Position numbers and translations under genes: made by a program
Origin: a virus
Virus record (IMG/VR): IMGVR_UViG_3300030107_001446
Coordinates: 135,259-199,258 of that record
Direction: 5' to 3' (one strand)
Length of the DNA: 64,000 nt
Shown: positions 14,175 to 29,100 of the stretch, in pieces
Layout of the letters: every line of letters begins with the position of its first letter
Position numbering within the stretch: position 1 is the first letter of the stretch
The notes under the pieces: model-generated
The model's input: only the letters and a program-made list of their open reading frames with translations
The model's database searches: none
What the model was told of the DNA's origin: nothing

Positions 14175-17100
14175 ATGACTCCGATAACCAAGAATATCAA
14201 CGTCTCTGATAGGGTCGAAAATCAGTTACCTGAATTTATACGCCAGGAAGACAGACAATTAGTCAACTTCCTATTTGAATACTATAAATCACAGGAAAAA
14301 ACTGGTAGACCATACGATATCCTCAACAACTTGATGAGGTATCTTGACCTTGACAAATACTCCTCAGAAGAGTTGTCAAGTAGCACGAGCTTGTTAAAAG
14401 ATATTGGGGTAGATGACACTAAGATAGAAATAGAGAGTATTAATGGATTCCAGACAAGAGATGGATCCATAATGGTTGATAATGAGATCATTTACTACGA
14501 GGGAGTCACTCGTGGACCTGATGTTATTATTACACCTGGTATTTCACTTCCACAGTTTAATAAGAAGAAGCAACAACTAGAAAACCCCTTCACATCGTTT
14601 GATGGTGTTGAAAGAGTCTTCCCATTAAGTTTTTTAGGTACTCCTATAGCACCTCCTAGTGCAGAGCACTTAATTGTAGTGACATACAACGATATGCTGA
14701 TTCCTGGATCAGAGTATACTGTTAATGGCACTAATATATCATTTACAAATCCACCTAGAGCAAGAACAGGTGCAGATGATTCAGAATTTACTCAAGTAGT
14801 ATATTTGGTTGGATATGCAGACCAAACAATCGTTACTGCTGACCAAATCCCATATCAAGAGTGGCAGAATACTCAAGTTTATCCATTAAGAGTTAATGGA
14901 CAGTCTTATACTCCAACTTCTGATATTGGTTTAATTATTAACAAGAATGGTAGGTTACAAACTCCTCAAGACGACTATACCCTCTTTGAAGACAAGGTTA
15001 TCTTCAAAAACCCAGTCGGTGCTGCTGATCTTATCCATATTAGGTCTGTTGAATATGTTGCTCCTGCATATGGGTCTGGAGCCTCAGCTATTGCTCAAGT
15101 TGATACTATAGGTCAGATTGAAGCAATCATTCCTAAGGATGGTGGTAAGAAGTATCGTCTAGATTTCGCTCCTAAGGTTGCTATAACCCATAAAGATGGT
15201 ATTAGTGCTACTGCAAAGTCCCTAGTTGGTGGTATTAAGGATATTAACCTTATAGATGGTGGACAAGGGTATTCTTCTTATAACCCACCTATCCCAGTAG
15301 TTGTAGCACCTGCAGATCCTAATGGATCCATTGCACAACTAAGTTTAACAGTTAATGATGTAACTGGAACAGTTGATAGCGTTACTATTACTAATAGTGG
15401 TAGTGGATATGACTTTATTCCCGCTATTTCCTTTAAGAATCCTTCTGGTGCTACTATAGGTGCACCTACTATTGACATAGAAGGTAGAGTTAACATAGGT
15501 AGCATCCCTGTTATCACTATGGGTAGTGGATATAGTAATCCACCTACAGTTTATATTGATGCTGCTCCAGATGGGGGTATCAATGCTCAGGCAGTCTCTA
15601 AAATCAACCAAGATGGTCAAGTATATGAGATTACCATTGTTAATAGGGGTAAAGGATACATTACACCTCCTAGAGTAAAGATTGTTGAGCCTATAGGTGC
15701 TCAAGTCCTCGATGTAACGGTTGCATCGGGAAGTGTTACAAATATTGAGATGTTAACAGGTGGTAGCGGTTATACAGACGCACCATCAGTCTACATAGTT
15801 GACAAAAGGGTTGATGGATATGGAGAACCAATTGGAGGTACTGGTGCAACAGCAGTTGCCACCATTTTTAATGGTGAAATCACCGATATCAACATTACTA
15901 ACTTTGGAACTGGTTATTCCGAGTCTGAACCCCCTCAAATCTATATTGCAGAACCTAAATCCGCTAGAGCATCGGTAGATGTAGGTTTTGACGAAGTAAC
16001 TGGATTCGACATCCTAGAAAAGGGCAGTGGATACTCTTCTTCTGCCTTTTTACAATGTTCTCGTGGTGTTTCTGGTCCTGTTAAGTATGATAACCTTCAT
16101 AATGAGATATATGCCACTGAAGCGAATTTAAGACAGTCTGATCACCATGCAGGTGCTGCTGTAGTCAATTTAGACACTTTATTCATCAAAGAAGTCTTCG
16201 ATAAGTTTAGAAGGCAGTATTTGCCGACTTTAGACATTGATTTTGCGTCAATTAACCCAGTTCAGGTAATTAAGAATATTACCGACTTCTATATCTCGAA
16301 AGGTACTAAATTATCGACTCAATACCTCTTCAAAATTCTTTTTGGTGAAGATGTTGACCTTTATTATCCAAAAGATGAAATAATCAGTCCATCTCATGCA
16401 ACTTGGGTTGTAGACACGGTTTTAAGAGCCGAATTGATGGAAGGAGACCCAAATAACCTAATTGACTCCCAAGTTAACCAATATGCCGATGATGTAGACC
16501 CTAATGTTACTGCTGCGTCTGCATTGATTGAAAACGTCATTACAATCATCGAAGGAACCGATACAATCTACGAATTGGCGATTTCTGAAGAAACCTTGGT
16601 TGGAAGCTTCATTATTCCTTATAAAACTCGTCTTGTTGAGCCATTAACGACCACTGGGCAAATAATCACTGTTGACTCTACTATTGGATGGCCTGAAAGA
16701 AATGGTACCATAAGAATAAATGATGAAGAAGAAGTACAATATAAAGAGAAATCTCTAAACCAATTCATTGAATGTACCAGAAGCAAAAACGGAATTGTTG
16801 AAGATTGGGATCCAGGAACAATAATTCAGTCCGATATTTACGTTTGGACTAACTTTGGAACAGCACAGCAATGTAAGTTAAGAATATTAGGAATTGCTGA
16901 AGCAGGTACTACAGTTCTTAATGATACAGGGTCATATTACCTTCAAGGAGATAAACTAAAGGTAGCAAACCTTGGATCTACTGCTGAGGAGTTAAGACTC
17001 CAATCTTGGTTATATAACGTCAAGAAACTTATCCAAGTTACCACTATAACTCCTGGTGGAGTTAATAACCAGACTGCGACTGTAGTTTGCGGTAACCCAC

Positions 17101-20100
17101 ATGGATTATTGGTTTCTGACCAAGTTACCATATATGGTGCTAACCCAGTTGTCTATAATGGCACATTTACGGTTACATCACGTATTGACCAATTTACTTT
17201 CTCTTATCAGATAGCAACACCTACAGAGATAATTCCTACTGGTAATATCCTCTTATCTGTTGACTTAAACAGAGGTAAGTCTGATGTAGTATCAATAAAC
17301 AAGGTTGTTAGTGAGTTTACAACTAACATACAGAATGCATTTTTCAACGATAACTATGTTTATGTTGCTGCTTCTGGTTTACCCAACTATAAGATTGGTC
17401 CTTTCACTGGGTCAGCTCTCATCCCAGGAAACCAAAGGAAACTCTTAAGATTCCCCAGAACAGTACAAACCGTCTCAGAAAGACAAGCAGTTGCTCCAGG
17501 TACTCCAATAGGTAGTTGGGTCAACGGTGTTTCTATATGGTCATATAAGTCTCCAGACTATATCCAGTATGGTCCTTTAACCTCTGTTAGTGTTACTAGC
17601 GTTGGTGAAGGATATGATGCAGGTGCTAAACCCAACGTAGAAATCACTGGGGGTGGTGGAACAGGTGCTACTGCTGAAGTTATAGTTAATGGTAGTCTTT
17701 CATCATTTGATGTTATAGAACAGGGTAGTGGATATACAGAATCACCTTTAGTATCAATCGTAGGTGGCGGTGGTATTGGTGCTACTGCTCAAGCAGTTAT
17801 TACAGGTGGTAGAGTAACAAGAATTTTAGTTGAGCAACCAGGTTCAGGTTATACGACTCAACCCCTAGTTTCTATTACTGGAGGTGGAGGCACTGGTGCG
17901 ACTGCTACTGCCAGTGTCCGTGGACCTATTAGTAGTGTTAGTATTACAAACTTCGGTAGTGGATATACTTCACTCCCTGACATTAAAGTTAACTCTGGTG
18001 AGAATGCTTTAGCACAACCAATCGTATTAAATGGTAGAATCGTTTCTATCGCTATTATCAACTCTGGTAATTCCTATACAACAGCACCTAATGTAATAAT
18101 CAATGGTGATGGATTTGGTGCAATCGCTAAAGCAACTATCGGTACAATTGGTGAAGATAAAGGACGTGTATTAAGCGTTTCTATCACTAACCGTGGAATT
18201 GGGTATACACAAGGTTTAACAACCGTCAGACTCGAAGCAGTGGGTCAATTAGCGTCATTCCAACCTACAGTTTACCAATGGAATAGAAACCTTCAATATG
18301 AATTGGTAGACAAGTTTGATGGTGCAAGTGGATATGTATTTACTGGATTTAACAACCAGTTTGGTGGTGAATATGCTCACCTATCAGATCCTAAAGAATT
18401 AAGATATGTTGTTGGTGATAACGTATTCTTAAATCCTGTTACACAGAATTTCCAAGAAGTTGCTTCTAACTATGACCACTCACCTATTATAGGTTGGGCA
18501 TTTGATGGAAACCCAATTTATGGTCCTTATGGTTACATTGACCCAACTGACCAGAATAGTGGTATCAGAAGGATGCGTACATCCTTCAAATTGAAGACTA
18601 ATGTTGTATTTGATGCAACTACTAATCCTAACCCTTCTAGGGTAGATGGACCTCCTATTTCAACATATGCTGCTGGAACATTTGTTGATGATTACTACTA
18701 TGATTTCCAATCTGGTGATTTAGACCAATATAATGGTCGTTTCTGTAAAACACCTGATTATCCAGATGGCACATATGCATACTTCGTAACTATCGATGCT
18801 AGTGACGCAGGTATTGCTGAATTCCCATATATCGTTGGACCTCAGTTTAACTCACTTCCAGATTCATGGAATATGAATCAAGCAGCAACACAGGAGAATA
18901 TTCCTGATGGAGTTGTCCGTTATAGAGATCCATATACTGATGTTGACATTGATATTGACCGTCAACCAAACCAGACTGCTGATGTCTTTACTACTGAGAT
19001 AGAAGGTTATCCTATCATCTTTGAAATACAAGACTCTAATAATGATGGTTTGATTGATGCTAATGAGCAACAAGAATTATTAGAGATGTCTGAAGAGGCA
19101 ACTCTACAAATATACGATTATTTCCCAAGAGTATCAGCAGAGTCTAGAGTTGATATTGAAGTTGAGACAACTACCCAATTTGAGAATGCTCAGATAGATG
19201 GATTCGTTGTTGAAAACCCAGGTGTTTCATATCAGGTAAATGACACCATATTCTTCGATAATGAAGGAACTGGTGGATTTGGTGCATCTGCTCTTATTGA
19301 ATCTGTTAAAGGACAGAATATAATTGGTTATCAAAAAGAAATGATTGGTGACCGTCCTTACGGTGTAATTACTACTGATATAGAGCATGAATTACGTCAA
19401 CAGGATGAAATCATTGTAAACTCACGTCCTGTTATTGATAATACTAATAAGACGTTTAGAGTTAAGGTTGTAGCGGGTGTTGAGAATATTGCTATAACTC
19501 AATCAGGTACTGGATATAATACAGATATTCCTCCAACATTTGAGTTAATTACTGCATCTGGACAAGATGCTGAGTTATCACTTGTATTAGAGAATACAGG
19601 TCAAGTTAATGCTGTTAATATCATTAACTCAGGTAATGGATACGATTCTGATAATCCTCCTCAGATTAGGGTATCACATCCACAACAATTCAAGAAAACA
19701 AGGTATTGGTTAGCTGAATATCAAGAAGCAACAGGTATAGTTAGTATCAATGATATTGTAACCACTGAAGAGCGTTATACTTATATTTGCGGTAGCATCA
19801 CTGAGACAGATGGTGATATGGCAGCATTCCTTGCCAAGTTTGATGATTTAGGTCAACTTGTTTGGGAAAGAAACCTTCTTCCTCAAAATGCAGGTCAGAA
19901 GAAAGCAGAATTCATTAAGATTCTAGTTGACGCAGTTCCAGAGAATGACCTCATATATGTTGTTGGACATACTTACGATCCAAACAATTCAGCATATAAT
20001 CCTGATATATGGTTAGGTAAGTATGAATCTGGATTTAATAATGCTAATGCACCTGATGGTATTCTTAAATGGCAGAAAGCGATTGCAGGTATCAGTGGTA

Positions 20101-23100
20101 CTACAAGAAGGGATTGGGTAACTTCCTTAGCACTTGACCAGGAAGGTCGTATCTATCTTGCAGGTTATACAGATAGTAATTCCATAGATCCTAACGATAT
20201 GTGGATTATCCAGTGTAACTTGGATGGTGACCTTGTAGAGAAGAGAAAGATTGCATCTGCAACTGATTCTGAAATGATTAATCAGATTCAGTGGATATCT
20301 GATGATAGATTCTTCATGGTTGGTCAAAATGACGAAAATGACGATTGTATCTTCGGTGTATTCTGGTTTGACGGTGCAAACCTTGAAATTGAATATATTC
20401 GCCAAATTCCAACAATAGGTGGATATGTAAGAAATCCTAAATTCACTATTGACGAATATGACGATGTAATCTTAGTTTGGGACGTATATAACGGTGCAGC
20501 ACAGAAATACGATAAAGTCCAGATTAACAAGTTCCCATTATCTACAGCATCTACTTCATGGACATGGAGTAAGACTGTAACCATTAGTGGTGATATTGAC
20601 GCTATTAGACATGCAGGAGTCAATGTAGATAAGTTTGGAAATTATACTTTAGTTACTGATGTAATAGAAGACCAAAATCAGAGATATGCGATATACCACT
20701 ATATCAAGTATGATGGTAACGTAATTAAAGAATCTAAAGTTGATGATACTACAAGTATCGGATTCCAAGCTATAACTCACTCAGTTGATAACTCTGGTGA
20801 TGTAATAATGGTTATTAACAGACAACAGTCTGACCAAATTGCAGCATATAGATTTAATGATGATACTGATTTAGATTACGACTTTACTAAGCAGAATAAG
20901 GCAGCAATGACCTTCTATTCTCCATCTGACGCATCATATGATTCATCATTCTATAAGTATGGCACTGGTGCACTTAAACTAAGTGCAGTTAACCCAGTTT
21001 CTCTTCCTAATCTTAATCTTGAGTCTAAAGAGTGGAGTTTCAGAGCATGGTTATCCATGAATTCTACTGCTCATTCTACAGACCATAAACCACTTCTTTG
21101 GGATATTCTACCAGTAGCAGGTGATTCAATTCAGGTTGAATTGGATGGTGATACTAATAGTGCAAACTATGAGAAAGTTATAATCTATGTAAACTCTGTA
21201 CAGGTTGCAACTTCTCTTCTTGCTACTAACTGGACTGCATTTGCAGGTGCATCATGGGTGCATGTTACATTCCAGAAGAGAGAAGAATCATTAGGTCTTT
21301 ATCAATATGAAGTCTTTATCAATGGTGCTTTAGTTTGTAACTTCCAATCAACATCTGATATCAGTGTTGGTAGTGCAGTCCTTTGTGGTAAGTCTGCTGG
21401 ACCTACATCTAACAATACATTCATTGGATGGGTAGATGACTATGTGATTGATGATGTTGCTCCATATCTTTCTGCTTATAGTGTGCCATCGGCCGAGATT
21501 GAAATTACTACTTCAAACTCTGATTCTGCCTTAGTTAAATTTGACAGAGAGCATACTAAGAGAGGAAGTTATGCACTTAGTGGACTAGACAATTATACAC
21601 AATTAGACTTTACAGATAATGAGATTACAACTACATGGGTTGATGTAGGTCTATCTGCTATCAGTCCATGGATTGTTGGAGCAGGTGGTTTACAGATTCT
21701 TGATATGTCTCAGGTTGTTTCTAACCTGAATCCTGGCACATATACATTTACTGCTAATAAGTTTGAGTATGGTACTAAGACTTCTACAATACCATCTCCT
21801 CTAGGTAAGAAACTTATTATTGAACCTGAAGTAATCAGTAAATTCTATATTAGAGATGCTCTATATCAGAAGATTGATAATGTAATGGAATTCACCTTCA
21901 GTCAAGATATTAAGTTGACTAAAGGATCAATACTTCAACAATTCAACAGCTCTGGTGTTACACAAGCATATGGTACTATTGTAAAAGTTCCAGAAGGAAC
22001 TCTCCTGAATCCTGGATATGGTAATAAGTATCAAGTTGGTAAAATATATGGTACTTTTAATAACACTGACCGTTATAGGACAGTAGCAAATGATATTAAC
22101 CAGATTGAAGGAACTTACTTTAATACAGAAGAAGAGGAATCACCTTGGCAAGCAAATACAGCATATACTGCGGGTGATAGAGTATACGCTGATAAGAAGA
22201 TTTACGAAGTCCAAGCAACAGGTACTTCTGGTACTATTTCATTATCACATACATCTGGTGTTGCTAGTGACGGATTATTAAACTGGGCATTTATTGATGA
22301 TGCAGGTAAGTTTACTGTTGACTTAACACAACATCCATATCCTAGACCTCAGTGGGTTGGTATGGATATGCCAGAATGGTTACCAGATCGCTTATATGTT
22401 GAGGGACAAAGAGTATGGTGGAAACTCAATGTATATGAAGTAGCAGTAGGTGGTGCAGGTGTAGCAGGAACAAATGCTCCTGTGCATGATACTGGTGATG
22501 CATCTGATGGTGGTGTAACATGGACTCACGTTTCTACTGAGGAAGCAATCAGCGTCTATAGTAGATTGATGGGTTATGATATGGGCAATAATTATACGGT
22601 CCAGATCATGGAAGTCCATCCTGGTTCAGTATACATTCCAGATGACGTTGTTAGTTTAAATGCAGGAAATATAACTCTTGCTGAAGATGAAAAGAGTGTA
22701 GAGATATCTGGATTTGCTTCAGTTAAAAAGATTCAAGTTACTGCACGTTTAGAGAAAGATATAATTAGGACAAATGCTGTAAGGACAGAATTTGTTTATT
22801 GCACATCAAATACTGCTCATATGTTTAAAGCAGGTGATATCCTCTTTACTGAAGGATTCAGTACTGCACAATTTAATGGTAGTTTCTTTATTGACCAAGT
22901 AATTGGCACTAGAGAATTTACATTTGCTATTAGAGCAACTGCAAGTAGTGATCCTGCATTTATTAATAATGCTCTTGGTGGTGTTAACATCTATGCAAAA
23001 CACCCAACATTAGAGTTTACTAGAAATCATCAGTATGTCTTTGACCTATCTGACTCTTCTAACTTTGGATATTACTTATCATTCTCTCAAGATAACCAAT

Positions 23101-26100
23101 ACAAACTAGAATACTCATTTAACAACATTGAAAGAAATGGAACTCCTGGTATTGCAACAACACCAGCTCCAACAGTTCAATTCTCTGTATTAGGTGAAGT
23201 TACTAATATTTCCTACTACTTTGACCCATCAAGAACTGGTGCTGATTCACCAGTAGGTACAAACAGTTTTATTGATGTCATTAAAACTCCTTTCGATGGT
23301 AGATTTACTATTTCAGAAGTACCAACAGATACATCATTCAAATTCCCACTCCTTAAGGAACCTGAAAGGACTAATGCTGAGGTTGGAGAAGATTATCTAG
23401 GTAATGATTATTCATACTATTCAACTACATCTGTAAGGGCAGTTGGACCTATTAATACAATTCAACTGGTTTCTCCAGGTGGATTCTATCAGAAGTTACC
23501 TATCATTAGTGATATTGCATCTTTCAGACAAATTGAGAAATGTGTAGTAGTAGATGGAGGTACTGAATATGCTCCAGGTGTTTACTATGATGTGCCTATT
23601 GCAGGAGATGGTGAAGGTGCTAAATGTACTGTTACTGTTGAAGTAGATGAGGAGATTGGATCAGGAACTATTACAGGTTGTGCTGTAACTGACCCAGGTA
23701 AAGGTTATACAACTGCATCTATTGATATTGACGCTATACCTGGAATATTAGGAGCAACTCTTGCTGGATCTGGTGGTAGTGTAAATGTTGTTATTCCATC
23801 AGAAGGTAGTGGTGCATCTGTATTCTTAACAGGTACTAATATTGGTAAGATTAAGAGATTAAAGAATAATGAATTTGGTTTCGGTTATTCACATGACTAT
23901 ACCTTAAAACCAGAGATTACCTTCCCTGTTAACTTACAACTCTTTAATACTTCAATACTAAGTCAGATTACCATAACTGATCCAGGTTCTGGATACTCAT
24001 CAACTCCAGCTGTTGTAATCGAAGGTGGTGGTGGATCTGGTGCTGAAGCAGAAGCAATTATTAAGAATAATAGATTATCTGAGATAATAATCAAGAATCC
24101 AGGTGCAGGTTACTCATCTGAACCAACTGTTACTCTTAAATCAGAATTTAACTACGTTGTTAACTTAGACCTTAATTATCTACAGTTTAACTTCCCACAT
24201 GGTATTACGTCAGGTGCAGAAGTTACATTTAGGGCAGAAAACGTAGGATCCACAACTGGCGAATTACCAAAACCATCTACCGCAGGTTTAACCAGTTTGG
24301 TGGCAAATCAGGTTTACTATGCTATTGCTGGTACAGCAGCAGGACTAGAGCCTGACCAATTAAGATTCGGTCTTACTAAAGCATCTGCATTAGCAGGATC
24401 TTACATTACCTTCTTAACACAAGGTAGTGGTCGTCAAGTCCTTTTAACTGAGGTATTCGGTGGTAAAGCAACTGCTGTTGTTGAAACTTCTAGATTCCTT
24501 GAAGGTGAAGATGTATACCAAGGTTCTAATGTTGAAACTGCCACTGCTATGGGTACAGTTTCTACTAACACTGGTTGGCAGATAGGTCCTAAGATTCTTA
24601 AGATTGTTGATTATACTGGTGATTGGGCAGTTGGTGAGTCTGTAACAGGTACTATTTCTAAAGCATCTGGTGTTATCGATAACTTCTCGATTGCACGTGG
24701 TGTGTTAAATATCGGCTCCCTAACGAAGACACCAGGCCGATTTATTGATGACGTTGGTAAACCATCTGAGATTGTCCAGAAGATTCAAGATAGTTTCTTC
24801 TATCAAAACTTCTCTTACGTTGTCCAATCACAAATTCCTATCACAGAGTGGAAGTCTCAAGTATTAGAGAATAACCACCCAGCTGGTTTCAACATGTTTG
24901 GTCAGTTACAACTTACTGGTGGTAAGGACGTATCTGGACGTAAGATTGGTACTGAGTTTACTAAGAAAGTTAATATTAACAACTATAGTAATGTAAACCA
25001 GATTACATCATTTGGTGCTGCTCAACCAATCTATACTGACTACAACAATACTGAGGTTCTTTTCCGTAAGAAACGTCTAACATCTTCTGAGGAAATCTTA
25101 ACTTCAATCGTTAAGAAACTTGATAATTTTGAGGATCAGTTTGATGGTATTAAGAAAGCATTCCCAATTACTGTTGAAGGTGAGCAGGTAATCGTTAAGC
25201 AAGATCAGTTGATGATTACACTTAATGGTGTTATTCAGGCTCCTGGTATTTCTTATCAAGTTGTTGGTGGAGATTTAGTATTCTCTGAGCCACCAAGACC
25301 TCCTTCAAAAGTTAACTATAGAATCATTGGTGTTACACCTACTCCAATATACAGAATTGCTCTTTATAGTCCTGGTGGTAATGCAAACTATGGTATATTC
25401 CCAACTATAGGTCAGCAAGTACAAGGTGAATTCTCCGATGCTGTTGGAACTGTTATAGATTCAGGTACTAATCATATTGATGTTATCAATATCGTTGGTG
25501 GACCATTCCAACTTAACGAAGAGATTGTTAGAGGAGAAATCTTCTCAGCATTAGTCGAAACAGTTACTCAGGTTAATAGTGATACTATATTTGAATTTGG
25601 TGAAGCAATTACTAACCTTGAAGGTGATACTGCATATGTTGAAGAGACAAACGTAGATACTGATGGTAATGTTACAGATAGACTTGTTGTAAGTAAGACT
25701 TCAGGTACTCCAAGATTTGAAACTGGAATATATGACTTAAGACTTAACGAATACATTTATTCTGCATCATCTAAGATTGCAGGACAGATTACATACACTG
25801 CACCTTACTCAGACCCAATTAATGACGAAGTTGTTGATGAATTAATCATTAACCGAGGCACAACTTTCTTCGGACTACTATTTGAGCGTTTATTAAGTCT
25901 AACAAACCCAAATATCATTTTAGACAATATTTCGCAATCTTCAATCACTCCAACTAAGCTTTATGATTCTTCAAACAGAATTAACGCTGATTTCCTTGAT
26001 TTTGAAGAAGTTAGGACTACAGAAGTTACATATTCACAATTAGCGAATGGTGCTTTTGCAGATGGTGATATTATCCGAAATAAGAAGACTTTCTACGGAA

Positions 26101-29100
26101 ATCCAATTTCTGTCTTCCATGGAAACGCTGCAAACCGTTTCTTAGATGGTGGACGTAATATTGCGAATAATAAGCAAGAAATCATCGATTTTGCTGAAGC
26201 AAGCATTGCAATAGACTATCCAGACTATTATTTCCCATCTGACGTTATTACTAACGCTTGGAGTCGATTTAAAGATGCTTACAGGATGATTCAGAAGAAT
26301 AAGGCATTAATCGTCGGAATGGCGTTTGATGACATGAAAACTCAATTCCCTTCATCCTCAATTCCTTCAGATGCGAAATGTAAGCGAGATATTGAATATT
26401 TCGTAGATGCAGTAAGTATTGACATGTATGCAGGTGGAAACCGCTATACACGTAAATTCTGTCAGCAATATTTCAATGAGGCTGGATCTTTCACTTATAT
26501 CAATGCTCAAGCAACTGAGACCAAATGGGCTTACGAAAAAGCAAGAGATAGGATGAAAGTTGCTATTGCTAATGGATATTCAGGAACTATTAGTGCAGCA
26601 AACTCTGGAGACTCTTGGGTTGCATATCAAGACTTAACAATCACTGCTGACCCATCACCAACCAATCCTTACGGTACTGCAGGAACTAACACTTCAAATA
26701 CTGATTCAGACAACTGTACTGATGTCCAATCTGCTATTGAGACATTACATGAAATAGTTGATGAAACATTAACTAATGGATCTCTAACTGAATTACCAGT
26801 TGAATCTGGTGGTACATATTCACCACACCAAGAGAAGTGCAGAAGAGACCTTGGATATTTCATTGATGCTATTTCTAATGACCTTAAGACTGGTGGTAAC
26901 TATCAAACTGTCCTATTCACAAGATCATTCTTTGATGCTTCTGGCACACCTCTAACTAACGGAATTGTTGGTGAAGAAGCAGAAGCAGTCCATGCATTTA
27001 CAACTGCTGGTACATTGATGCATAGAGCAATTAATAACTTAATGTATTGGAAGGATCTTAGTGGGGTTGGATATAACCTTAATGATCCTACTACTTACTC
27101 TGGTGGTGTTGCTCCTGCTAATACTTACGATGCAAACTATGCATCTGGTAATAATCAAGATATTAACAACTGTGCAAACGTTAAGTCCTATATTGATACG
27201 CTGAAAGCGATTGCTACGACTGCAATGACAGCAGGTAACTTAACTAACGTTAATAACCTTGCATCCATCACAGATGGTACATTCCAAGATGGAGAAACAA
27301 TTAGGACAACTAAATTTGCATATAAGAATAGAAGTCGTGGATTATTCGCTCTTGGAGATACAATCAAGGGTATTACATCTGGTGCTGTATTTGAAGCAAT
27401 CGGTGCTAATGCAGGTTTAAAATGGATATTTGCTTCTAATGTTACTGGCACATTCCAAGATGAAGAATGGATAACCAATTCTACTTTAACTGCAACAAAT
27501 TGCACCCAAAGTGTAATTGTTAAGAAAGCAGAATTAGTAGGAGATAAATCTGTCTACAAACCTTCAAATGGACTTCTAACACAAACAGCAAGTGAAGATT
27601 TTGCTTTTGGAACTGGAGATTTCACAATCCAATCATGGATACGTCCTGCTGCTAATGTTGGCACACAATACCTATTTGACTTCAGAAGATTATCTGCTGC
27701 TCAAGGTTTAAACATTAGAATGGATGGTCAAGGTCTTAAGGTCTATAATGGCACAACCTTGATGGTAAGTGGTAGTGGTGATTTTGCAACAACTGGTACT
27801 TGGTATCACATCGCTATTGTAAGAAATTCTGGTGTTACTCAGGCATATGTTAATGGTGCTCAAATAGGGTCTAACTACGTTGACACTAACGATTATCTTT
27901 ACAATGCTCCTCATATTGGGTCTGACTTTAACCAGTCATCTCATTGGACTGGACATATTGATAATCTTTGCATTAAGAAGGGTGTTTGTGATTTCATTAC
28001 TGGATTTACTCCTCCTACTCAAGTTGACTTTGCTGAAGATAATATTGTATTAGGTATCGATGGTGAAGGTCCATTCATTGCTTCTACTACTGAAGTATGG
28101 GCAACATACACTGGACAGAGAACATCATCTACAACTGCTAAGAGAGTTGATTATGATGGTTTAGCACTTATTGCTTCTGATATTGATACTGGTAGAAAAG
28201 AATTAAGAGATTGTGCTGAAATAATCGACCTTAACGGTGCATGGATTGCTGAGGAAGCAGTTGGTCGAATGAAGGCAGCATTCGTTGATTTCACCATTAG
28301 AGGTGACGATCCAGGAAATAATAGTTACGGTGGTACTAACCTTTGTATTAGGGATACTAAAGATTATATTCTTGGTGCTCTAATTAAAGACTTACAAGAA
28401 GGTGGAGATTTCCATACAATCTATACTGCAAGGACATACCTTACTACAAGTGGTAAATTAGACCATATCACAGATGAGATTCTACAATCTCTCTATACAT
28501 GGAATGAGGTATTTAAACTTTGTGAGACTGTTATTACAACAACATCTACTGACCTATCAGGTGAATATAGCACAAGATTGAGAATACCTAATAACTTCTC
28601 ATCTCCTGCATCTTCTACTGTTACTGATGAGATTAAACTATTAGGTGATAATTTACTTAAAGTTGTTGCTCCTAATGACCAAAGATTCAGAGAAGGTGGA
28701 TTCCAACTTTGGAAGAATAGAGATTATATTGCTGAAGAAGTAGCAGGATATATTCAAAACAAATATCAACAGGAGATTAATGAAGTAACATATGACTTCC
28801 TTGAAATGCCTGGATATGGTCAACCCTACTGTGAACGTGATATCAAACAATTTATTCTTCCTGCTGTGATGGCTGATTTGGTCACAGGTGGTACATATCA
28901 GACTGAAGCAGTTATTGACAAGTATCTTGATAGTCAGAATAAGGTAATACATGTTGATGAAGAATTAAACCCAATGCTTGATGCATTTGAGTATTGTAAG
29001 ATGCTCTGCATGAAGGCAGTTAATAACTTACTATTATCAAGTGGTGAAGCAGCTGCTGAGTTGGGTGTCCCAACATGGGTACAAGAAGAGTATTATGCAC

